Below are positions 55,811 through 64,000 of a stretch of DNA of 64,000 nt, one piece after another. The notes below the pieces were generated by a model. It saw nothing but the letters and a program-made list of their open reading frames with translations. It was not told the origin of the DNA and did not search any database. Source of the DNA: Spisula solida (lineage: Eukaryota; Mollusca; Bivalvia; Venerida; Mactridae); NCBI GenBank assembly GCA_947247005.1, contig OX365960.1, forward strand, positions 20,026,533 through 20,090,532. The letters are read 5' to 3'. Both the position numbers and the translations under genes were made by a program. Numbering within the stretch: the first letter of the stretch is position 1; each line of letters starts with the position of its first letter.

Positions 55811-56151
55811 CAGTGATTTTTTTTCCTTTTTTGTTTGCTACCGGTAAACGGTACCTTCCCAATTTGAAAAAGGCTATTATTATCCCAAATTTGAAGACAA
55901 AAATTCCCAATGAAGATTAAAAAAAAAGAAATTTCAAAATCGGACATAAAAGGACAAAGTTATGAACATTTTTAACAAGAGGTCAAGCATAAAAGTTTAC
56001 AGAAACCAGTAAATAGTCACATGTAATCTCTTTTCTGTTTTATTTGGCCTTTCTGCTTTATGAAAATTCCCAATTTCAAGTTGTCACGACGCGAAAATTC
56101 CCAATCTGAATGGACTCGGACCCTTTCCCAAAGAAGCGAAAGAAATCACTG
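55811..56151. mobile_element. hAT-like MITE, CAGTGATTTTTTT family (copy 3)
   Basis: Starts CAGTGATTTTTTTTCC and ends AAAGAAATCACTG. TGTTAAG flanks both sides (55,804-55,810 and 56,152-56,158). The interior is clearly related to 25,926-26,219 (TTTCAAAATCGGACATAA, ACAAGAGGTCAAGCATAAAA). Confidence 0.9.
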
Positions 56152-56224
56152 TGTTAAGAGCGGGTGATCTGCCGTAACTGTCAAAAAGTCTACGAGTCCT
56201 TATCTAATACCATATAAAGTGCAC

Positions 56225-57012
56225 CGGTGCTTACTCGGTTTTGGTGTGAATATCTGGGTCGGCGATCAATCCAAAAGGCGTAAGCGGAAGTTCACGAGGT
56301 AGTTTGTCTGTAGCAAAAACGCCAAATTACACCGTGTTTTAAAACGGTGTGGCATTCTATCGTATACCGCAGCTGCGACGTAACCATACCTCACTGACAA
56401 TATGTATTTAAAGTTAAATTGTAGTATAATATATCTTTGTTTTGTGACTGTTCTTGTATGTTATTCGTGTAGATTTAACCTAATGTTTATTCCACTCGTA
56501 ACTTTCATTCGGAGTCGTCCATGTCATCATCCCCTTCCAGGTCAGGAATTTCGTAAGTATCCAGGATCTTGTAATAAAGAAATCTCCTCCGCTTAAGTAC
56601 GTGTGTTTCAAACTCGCTCTTTGTCGTAACCATATCTATCGATCAGCCAATCGACTGTCTTCTTAATAAACTTATTTATACAAAGGATCTTTTTCATCTC
56701 GTCCAAGAACAACAATTTACTGACACGAACATTCATCACAGATCTTCCTGTAGGTGCTTTCATATTCCTGTCTTTGGCGTCCGTATCAATGACGCCTGTA
56801 TCTTCTCCCGTAAGCTCTTTTACCTTTGAGTCTTACTGCGACTGGCACTTTTGAAACGCTTCGTCTACAACGAGATCCCTAAATTCCCCCACCGAAGACT
56901 CCTCCGATGAATCGTCACCATGACTCGACATATCGTCTTCAATTGGTTAAAATATCCTCTTTCGCTGGTACGTCCGACATTGCGCCATCATCCGAATCTA
57001 CGTCTGAATGTA
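56225..57012 (-). pseudogene. Decayed mobile-element protein region with an adenain-like piece
   Basis: On the minus strand three coding-like pieces follow each other. 56,931-56,608: about 108 codons starting MSSHGDDSSEESSVGEFR, with one internal stop near 56,834. An overlapping second frame just downstream starts MVTTKSEFETHVLKRRR and ends DLEGDDDMDDSE and a stop. At 56,330-56,225 a frame contains VFATDKLP, PFGLIADPDIHTKTE and then stops. The last resembles the opening of an adenain-like cysteine-protease domain (residues before the HW motif), as found in Polinton/Maverick-type and some other large DNA elements, but it is too short to be sure. The 5' side is cut by the element starting at 57,018. 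Non-functional; described only. Confidence 0.45.
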
Positions 57013-57017
57013 CTGTT

Positions 57018-57415
57018 TTAGCTCACCTATCACAAAGTGACTTGGTGAGCTTTTTTGATCACTCTTCGTCCGTCGTCTGTCCGTTCACAATTGCTTGTGA
57101 ACACATTAGATACCACACTTATAGTCCCATCTTCATGAAACTAGGTTAGAATGTTTGTCTCTATGCAAAAACTAGGTCAAATCTTAGAAAAAGCTTGTGA
57201 ACACATTAGATGACACAATTATGGCACAATCTTCATTAAACATTGTCAGAATGTTAGTCTCCATGAAATCTAGGTCAAGTTCGAAACTGGGTCTTATGGG
57301 GTCAAAAACTAGGTCACTAGGTCAAATTTTAGAAAAAGTTTGTGAACACATTAGACGACACACGTATGACCCAATCTTGGTGAAACTTGGTCAGAATGTT
57401 TGTCTATGTGTAGCA
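57018..57415 (+). mobile_element. Truncated AGCTCACCT family element
   Basis: Starts TAGCTCACCTATCACAAAGT GACTTGGTGAGC and CCGTCGTCTGTCCG, then about two and a half core units (CTTGTGAACACATTAGA). No right end. It disrupts the decayed coding region on its left. Confidence 0.8.
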
Positions 57416-57525
57416 TAATAAAGATTAATTTTTGTATGCATGTTATCAAAGCTTGATCACCTGTATTGTGTTTATGTTATAACCTTCGTATATAAAGAAA
57501 TGGTCAGATTATCGAAATCAGACTA

Positions 57526-57836
57526 TATATTGTTCGCCGGAGATAACACTAGCATTTATTTACAAAAAAATGAAAATTAAATACATTTTGGATATTCATT
57601 TTCGTTATTAAATCTTGTGCATATACCCTTTTAACATTTTCGTTCACCAGAGTATTCTTCGTCCGAAACATATAGTCTGGGAACTTGACTAACCACTGAT
57701 GTATGAGGATGCTTTTTAATGATATACTCTTTAAATCTACACTGATAACTGGGGGCCATTCGACCGTGCAGTGTTTATAATTTGCTTTGTTTGTTTATTG
57801 ATAAGGCTAGAGTTATCTCCGGCGAACTATACAATC
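57526..57836. mobile_element. MITE with TIR TTGTTCGCCGGAGATAAC
   Basis: TTGTTCGCCGGAGATAACAC TAGC on the left is mirrored by GCTAGAGTTATCTCCGGCGA ACTATACAA on the right. The interior CACCAGAGTATTCTTC and CTTGACTAACCACTGATG also occurs at 29,640-29,710 and partly at 6,692-6,730. Confidence 0.85.
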
Positions 57837-57837
57837 A

Positions 57838-58125
57838 TTTTTATGCCCCCGTATCGATAGATCGGGAGGCATATAGTGATTCACCTGTCCGTTCGTTTGT
57901 CCGTCCGTCCGTCCGGTTAACCCAAATTGACCGTTTCTTCTAGCATTAATATGGCTTGCTACAAAGCTTCCATACTTGCATGGATGATGTATATGAACAC
58001 TCTCTACATGCCTGTATCACCTGACCCCATTTTGACCTTCACCTTGACCTAGTTTTGGACTTAGACTTGTTTATGGACAAGGCTTCCACAGGGGGCATAA
58101 GCGTTTATTGAACGCAGTCTTGTTA
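57838..58125 (+). mobile_element. TTATGCCCCCG family element
   Basis: TTTTTATGCCCCCGTATCG near the left and GGGGGCATAAGCGTTTATTG near the right are inverse. It has GTCCGTCCGTCCGTCCGG and ACCTTGACCTAG phrases. Ends with CTTGTT, as do the other tandem-core families. One core unit only. Confidence 0.7.
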
Positions 58126-58500
58126 TGTTTATTTATGTTCTATATGTGCTTTTATAAAACAAAGCATGTGCTAATAAAATATATGTTTAGAATAATTGCC
58201 TTTTTGTTGTTATTATATGAAACTGCTTGTAAGTGAATTGACATTCGTTGTTTATCCCCCACCACGGGATGTACGTCAATTTTAGGATGGCTGTTGTTGT
58301 TTTCGGTCGACCACTTTTCTTGTTGCTTTTCAGATCTTTGCTCTTGGCCATTGCAGCATGTAATAAATATGTAACAATGCAAGACGACACCTTACGATGT
58401 TAAGTTTCTCATATACTAGTATATATTTATCACTTAGTCCAAGTTTATACCCCTCTTTAATACAAGCCAGAATTTTTGTCATACGTTTTTCAAACGTTTT
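58126..58500. other. Intergenic; no gene seen
   Basis: Overlapping short minus-strand frames (65-76 codons) without motif or splice structure. Nothing else recognised. Confidence 0.4.
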
Positions 58501-58501
58501 T

Positions 58502-59549
58502 AGCTCACCTGAACACGAAGTGCTCAAGGTGAGCTATTGTGATCACCCTTTTGTCCGTCGTGCGCTGTCCACCGTCCGCCGTCAACAATTTGACTGTTAA
58601 CATTAGAGGTCATAATTTTCACTTAATCTTTTTAAAACTTGGTCACAATCTTTGTCTCTATGAAATTTAGGTCAAGTTTGTAACTGGGTCATATGGGTCA
58701 AAAACAAGGTCACCAGATCACATCAAAGAAAAACCTAGTTAACAATCTAGAGGTCTCATTTTTGACGTGATATTAATGGAACTTGGTCAAAATTTATTTC
58801 CCTATGAAATCTAGGTCAAGTTCGTAATTGGATCATCTGGGGTAAAAAACTAGGTCACTAGGTCACATCAAAGAAAAACATTGTTAACACTCTTGAGGTC
58901 ACATTTTAACATAATCTTAATGAAACTTGGTCACAATGTTTGTCTCTATGAAATCTATGTCAAGTTCGCAACTGGGTCGTCTTGGGTCAAAAACAAGGTC
59001 ATCAGGTCACATTAAAGAAAAACCTTGTTAACACTTTAGATGTCACGTTTTTTGCCTAATCGTTATGATTGTTACAGTGTATATCTCTATGTAATCTAGG
59101 TCACGTTCGCAACTGGGTCATCTGTGGTAAAAAACTATGTCACAATGTGTGTATCTGTACAATCTAGGTCACGTTTGAAATCAGGTCATCTTTGGTCAAA
59201 ACTAGCTCACCATGTCACATCAAAGAAAAACCTTGGTTAACACTATAGGGGTCACATTTTTACCTAATCTTAATGAAACTTGGTTACAGTGTATATCGCT
59301 ATGTAATCTAGGTCACGTTCGCTACTGGGTCATATGTGGTAAAACACTAGGTTACCAGGTCACATTGAAGAAAACCCTTGTTAACACTCTTGATGTCACA
59401 ATTTTTACTTAATCTTTATGAAACTTGGTCATAATGTTTGTCTCTGTAGAATCGAAATCAAATATTAAGATCATATCATAACAAATACAGATTCTGCCTA
59501 AACAGCTAGTCATCAGGTGAGCGCTTTAGGGCCAATGGCCCTCTTGTTT
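58502..59549 (+). mobile_element. Tandem-repeat-containing MITE, AGCTCACCTG family
   Basis: Starts AGCTCACCTGAACACGAAGT GCTCAAGGTGAGC, a hairpin, then CCGTCGTGCGCTGTCCACCG and about six core units of 130-160 bp (GAAACTTGGTCACAATGTTT, GGTCAAAAACAAGGTCA). Ends CATCAGGTGAGCGCTTTAGG GCCAATGGCCCTCTTGTTT. CAGGTGAGC mirrors the start. Confidence 0.88.
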
Positions 59550-59732
59550 GTTATTAGTTGACACAAGTTCAATTCCGGCGTTACGTAATTTGAGCAGTTG
59601 AGTCGGTCTCGGGCAAAAAGGTATTCCTTTTGCACAAACATAAAAAAGGCATGGATAATTCTTATTCTTAGACCAATTGCATTTGAGTGTCGATGATGTC
59701 TTGTTAAAATCGGTCAAAGAATGAAATACTGG

Positions 59733-60235
59733 CGGTTAGGGGTGACTATCGAGTCCAGTTTTGACTATTGCAATACTACATGTATTACTATTGCTGAAAG
59801 TACTATTGCGATACTGATGCAATAGTTATCGCCAAGCTTTGAAAACGAGAGATTAACTTGTAAATATAAATTTGCACTGTGTAAGATGTCACTTTGGTGT
59901 ACAACATACTTTTCTACTGTTTGTGGAAATGATTAATAAAATTAAACTAAACACTGCATTGTTTGTTGTTTATGTCTTGCCTTCCTTGATGTTGGTCCTT
60001 TATAGCAGTTTTGATGCGTGGAATTATTTAAAATTAGTTTTTTAACGAGAACGGAAGTGGATTCAAATTAATAATAAACTTTGATTATAAAAAGGAAACT
60101 ATCGTAACTATCGATAGTTGAGCTAACTATCGGCGATAGTTATTGGATCGAGACTTTTACTATCGATCCATACTATCGGGACACTCAGGATCGCAATGCA
60201 TCGATATTTCGATGCATCGACCTACCCCTACTTGC
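59733..60235. mobile_element. Probable MITE rich in TATCGATAG motifs
   Basis: TTAGGGGTGACTATCGAG on the left and CGATGCATCGACCTACCCC TA on the right resemble TAGGGGT-starting hAT-type ends, imperfectly matched. Inside, ACTATCG/CGATAGT words recur at 59,800-59,830 and 60,100-60,180. Confidence 0.55.
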
Positions 60236-60753
60236 GTTGTTAGCCTAAGTTTACGTCACAAACCACGCGGTATGTCCACACCGGTATTTCATTGGCTTTA
60301 TTTCAGATCACTATTGACAGCCACTTAGTTAATTATTCCCGAATTTACGAACGGGCGTTCATCTCTTCGTGTAACACATTGCGAACTATAAATAAATGAT
60401 GGTATTTCTGCAGTTGGCAACGTTTTATGGCTATCTAATGTATTAAACGTATTGGTACTACTCCGTGGAATGCATTAGAAGCATGTAGTCTAATGGTGGT
60501 TATTAAAGCGAACAGAACAATTTAATTAAGATAATATAAGACCTTAAGCTATTACATGAACAGTGCGTCCACAAACTGTGACTCCATAGATCACATGGAA
60601 ACATCCGAATTTCTCAGTAACACGTTCGAACTCGACTGTCTGTTCCCACGAAGTCTATCTATCTAGTCGAACCACTCGCGGAGACGTAGGCATAGGACGC
60701 GTCTAACTGCTGGAGGTGAAATAATAAAACGACAGCACATAAGTATAACACAG
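60236..60753. other. Intergenic; no gene seen
   Basis: No exon or repeat recognised. Confidence 0.4.
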
Positions 60754-60963
60754 TATAGTCCAGTCAGGATAAAAATCCAGTGACGCAGAGGTCGAGTCCA
60801 CTATAACGGTGTAAAACCAATTGTAAAGGCTTATACTGTACAAACAACTATAATTTCAATACTAAACTAACAAACTACGCTCTAGCTGTTTAGACAATGG
60901 TTGTGATTTTTTGCGTACACATTAACTGCAACGTCACTGTCACAATATCCTAACAGGACTATA
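60754..60963 (+). mobile_element. MITE with TATAGTCCAG ends, copy 1
   Basis: TATAGTCCAGTCAGGATA on the left, TATCCTAACAGGACTATA on the right. Interior shared with 61,174-61,388 at high identity (AAAAATCCAGTGACGCAG, GTTTAGACAATGGTTGTGA). Confidence 0.88.
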
Positions 60964-61173
60964 CGTATGAGTCATACAAGAGGAAGAGTCGAAAAAATAG
61001 GTATGAACGAAAACAGACTGATATTAGATGAAATGTGCTCTGAATGAGGAGGTAATTAGCCAATCTGGCAGAAAAAGCGAACAAACAAAAAAGAAACAAA
61101 CGAGCATGTACTAACGACTGCCTAAGTCGGTCTAAAAACAACAGCCTGACTGCTGTTTGGGGACATGAGCGTG

Positions 61174-61388
61174 TATAGTCCAGTTAGGATAAAAATCCAG
61201 TGACGCAGCGGTCAAGTCCACTATTACGGTGAAAAACCAATTATAACGGCTTATACTGTCCTAACAACTATAATTTCAATGCTAAACTAACATACTAGAC
61301 TTCGCTCTACCTGTTTAGACAATGGTTGTGATCTTTTGCGTACACATAAACTGCAACATCACTGTCACAATATCCTAACTGGACTATA
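61174..61388 (+). mobile_element. MITE with TATAGTCCAG ends, copy 2
   Basis: Perfect 18-bp TIRs, TATAGTCCAGTTAGGATA and TATCCTAACTGGACTATA. Same orientation as copy 1, 210 bp away. The right flanks of both copies start CGTAT. Confidence 0.9.
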
Positions 61389-61558
61389 CGTATTATTGAG
61401 GTAAGTAAAACGTATACAACTATGAAAAGAAAAATATTCTTGTGAAATACAAAATAAACTGTATTTAGTAAAAAATGCACAGGTAAATTATTTCAAATAC
61501 TTTTAAACAACAAAACGCTCGATTACAAGTTGCGACGTCGGTCCTTAAGTCTTATTTG

Positions 61559-61635
61559 CAATCGTGAAAGCTCGGCCATTTCCGTTTGTCTCCGGTAAAT
61601 AAACAATGCAATGCATAAAGGTGATCAGAATGTCT
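61559..61635 (+). repeat. Inverted-repeat arm, left
   Basis: CAATCGTGAAAGCTCGGCCA, CGTTTGTCTCCGGTAAAT, GCAATGCATAAAG and GGTGATCAGAATG are found in inverse order and sense at 63,420-63,498. About 75 bp with one or two small indels. Confidence 0.85.
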
Positions 61636-62785
61636 CATTTGATGTTGTAAAAATGAACCAGGGGAGGCAATTATCGTATACAATGCGGTAAAAAAGTTCG
61701 GTCTCAATGTTTAAGTTTTGCTAGTTCATTTTACTAACGTCAGAAGAACGTAAAATATTCAGGTTTTTCAAAATTTTAGAGTGTTCTGCCATTGTTCTGA
61801 TCTTTCTGGTATTAAATGAAGCTATCAGAGTAAGAAATCAAAATTGTACACTGTTAGCATTGCTCAGATAAAATTTTGTATGAATTCAAATTTTTAGAAC
61901 AAACTTTTTTAACACCCTGTATATCAGAAATATCACCTGTGTGGGACATGCTATGTGTGTGTGTGCTGTACAGTAATTGTCTTTTGTTTGATCACGTGTG
62001 CTTTACTTGCAGCAATACTTTGGTCACGCTTCGTGACAAAACAAGCCTTCACTGCATTAAATGTAAGCAGTTTTAATTCTCCTAATCGATCGTGTTCTTT
62101 CACTTCGTAGCAAGCCTATAAATACGTTAATATTTCACATCAGCTAAACGTAGAGCTTTACTATTTGAAGCAATCAATGCCTTCCAACAGAGCTGAACTC
62201 CCTTTATAAATGTCGTTGTTGACCGCTAGAAGGTTGTTATAACAGCTGGGATTGACAATACAATTATCAACTTTATGATTGCCGACTAAATATAAGCACC
62301 ATCCTTCCTTCTTTGCCTGAAAGTAGCAAACAAATACCGTGTCGTAGGAGAAAAGTTCATTGTAAAGTCAACTACATGAACTTGACCTTGACTTGCCATT
62401 GCCGATCTTTCGCATCGTGATTTTGTTATTGTACACGTGGCATCGGAAGTTGTAATGACGATGCATTTTATACTTAAATGGATTAAATGGATATCTTCGT
62501 TGACGAGTGGTGATGATGACGACTACTGTTTGTTGCTGTGATACTATTGGTCGACGGTGACAAACTATTCAGTGTGACGAATCACATGACGTCAAAAAGC
62601 GGGTAAAAGAACGTCGTTTGCTTATAACTCGTTTAATTGACTTTTCTTTCCAATTTCTTTTAGAGTATAACAGACAGCATGCTCCATTTGTTCTTGTGCA
62701 TTTGCGAAATACAAATGTTATTAATTAGCATCCGAGACATGACGTCATTTTAGAACTACACTACTTGGCCATTTTGGTTTACTTC
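61636..62785. other. Interior of the inverted-repeat pair; no gene seen
   Basis: No transposase or host exon recognised. Frames up to 66 codons lack content. A TGACGTCA-like ACATGACGTCATTTT word lies near 62,739. Confidence 0.45.
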
Positions 62786-63253
62786 AACATTTGATGGTGT
62801 ATTCAATGAATGATAGTAGAACATTTGATGGTGTATTCAATGAATGATAGTAGAACATTTGATGGTGTATTCAATGAATGATAGTAGAACATTTGATGGT
62901 TTATTCAATGAATGATAGTAGAACATTTGATGGTGTATTCAATGAATGATAGTAGAACATTTGGTGGTTTATTCAATGAATGATAGTAGAACATTTGATA
63001 GTGTATTCAATGAATGATAGTAGAACATTTGATGGTGTATTCAATGAATGATAGTAGAACATTTGGTGGTTTATTCAATGAATGATAGTAGAACATTTGA
63101 TGGTGTATTCAATGAATGATAGTAGAACATTTGGTGGTTTATTCAATGAATGATAGTAGAACATTTGATGGTGTATTCAATGAATGATAGTAGAACATTT
63201 GATGGTGTATTCAATGAATGATAGTAGAACATTTGATGGTGTATTCAATGATA
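62786..63253 (+). repeat. 34-bp minisatellite array
   Basis: About 14 units of AACATTTGATGGTGTATTCA ATGAATGATAGTAG. Variants in the GATGGTGT block (GGTGGTTT, GATAGTGT, GATGGTTT) recur in a mixed order. The final unit is truncated at ATTCAATGATAG. Confidence 0.95.
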
Positions 63254-63419
63254 GCAGTCTAGTATTGGAAACAATAACTAAGAAACATTTACATTATTTT
63301 ATTTTATAATTGAAGATATAAACAAAAACTCGATATTAACTCCTTCCCCAGCTCGATGTTCAAATCCCGTTGATTCTTCAGTACATTATGTTCCCTGATA
63401 GATATATGTTTGTTATGAT

Positions 63420-63498
63420 GATGCATTCTGATCACCTCGGTCTTTATGCATTGCATTTACCGGAGACAAACGAAAATGGCCGAGCTTTCACGATTGAT
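63420..63498 (-). repeat. Inverted-repeat arm, right
   Basis: Reverse complement of the left arm at 61,559-61,635. The arms are about 1.8 kb apart and enclose the 34-bp array. Confidence 0.85.
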
Positions 63499-64000
63499 GA
63501 TGATGGTGTTGCGGAGATCATGTGATTATGACGATGATGGACACGTTGGTGATTATTGTGATGAAGGGTGGTAGAGCAAAGTCACGTCCATAATACATAT
63601 TGCTAGCCAAATATAATTGAAAAAAACCATATCGCAATGAATCCACTATCTTTAGCATAGTTGCAATGTTGTTGTTTATATTTTGCTTATTCAGAAAGGC
63701 AGACAAATATATTACTAGAAATGAGATAATCGTGTGATATGCAGCCATTAATAGAACAATACAAACCGCATTACAAACTGTATATGCAGCTTCGAGAGAA
63801 TTAAACGCATCTGGTACCAACATATGGAACTGTTATTCTCTATATGGATTTCCATGGATTACGTGCATAACCGCCGTTCGTTCTCCCAAGATACCATAAA
63901 TGGTTCTGTAATGACTCAAATAAATAATTCAACATTAATCTCCTGTAATGGTAGCAAGTGGGAACTGTAGGCATGTGGGTTTCACGTCTCTAAATGTCCA
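63499..64000. other. Window edge; no gene seen
   Basis: A 101-codon minus-strand frame (63,518-63,823) is hydrophobic (for example VCIVLLMAAYHTIISFLV), but has no known motif, and AT-rich DNA readily gives such frames. Not called as a gene. Confidence 0.4.

Noticed and set aside
62786..63253. CRISPR-like regular array
   Set aside because: Units are contiguous 34-bp repeats without unique spacers, in a eukaryotic setting.
63518..63823. Hydrophobic 101-codon minus-strand frame
   Set aside because: No known motif or splice sites; AT-rich DNA favours such frames.

Overview
This is a stretch of animal nuclear DNA, most likely from a bivalve mollusc. Three things point that way. Genes are split by GT-AG introns on a low-GC background. 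One gene is a PRDM-type zinc-finger protein. The interspersed repeats look like bivalve families: non-coding elements with short terminal inverted repeats (TIRs) whose core is a tandem repeat of about 150-180 bp (the pearl / tandem-repeat-containing MITE type), tRNA-derived SINEs and jockey/CR1-like LINE remnants. Coding DNA is under about 10 percent of the window. All exon edges and repeat edges here were read by eye.

Three genes are supported. (1) A complete PRDM15-like gene runs on the minus strand from about 30.8 to 18.47 kb. Seven coding exons join with matching phases into a 1,491-residue protein: a short Cys/His motif, a PR (SET-like) domain, one zinc finger, an AT-hook-like motif, 19 more fingers and a long acidic/polar tail. 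Its introns hold many MITEs, SINE pieces, and a 43-bp minisatellite split by a Tigger-like element. A 61-bp tandem duplication crosses its stop codon. (2) A single-exon DHHC palmitoyltransferase closest to ZDHHC22 lies at 44,647-45,627 (+); its start codon sits at the edge of a 600-bp tandem array. (3) A small protein gene on the minus strand (13,882-11,344) has five short exons in matching phase; I could not name it, and its 3' end is uncertain.

Other coding-like material is from mobile elements: a 505-codon LINE reverse transcriptase (34.7-36.3 kb, minus), a short decayed piece of the same kind (4.4-4.8 kb, minus), and a broken minus-strand region (56.2-57.0 kb) whose last piece resembles the start of an adenain-like protease domain.

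Layout: 1-1 kb GTCAGTCA minisatellite; 1-10 kb MITEs, SINEs and a LINE relic; 11-14 kb small gene; 15.5-16.5 kb 30-bp array; 18-31 kb PRDM15-like gene; 31-41 kb nested inverted repeats, LINE and SINEs; 41.5-42.6 kb hAT-like MITE inside a 12-bp array; 44-46 kb array plus palmitoyltransferase; 46-53 kb nested TIR elements and tandem-repeat MITEs; 53.8-55 kb cluster of a GTCACGTAAA motif; 55.8-60 kb more tandem-repeat MITEs; 60.7-61.4 kb paired MITEs; 61.5-63.5 kb an inverted repeat enclosing a 34-bp array. The genes show no operon-like relation; what links the regions is repeated invasion by short non-autonomous elements.
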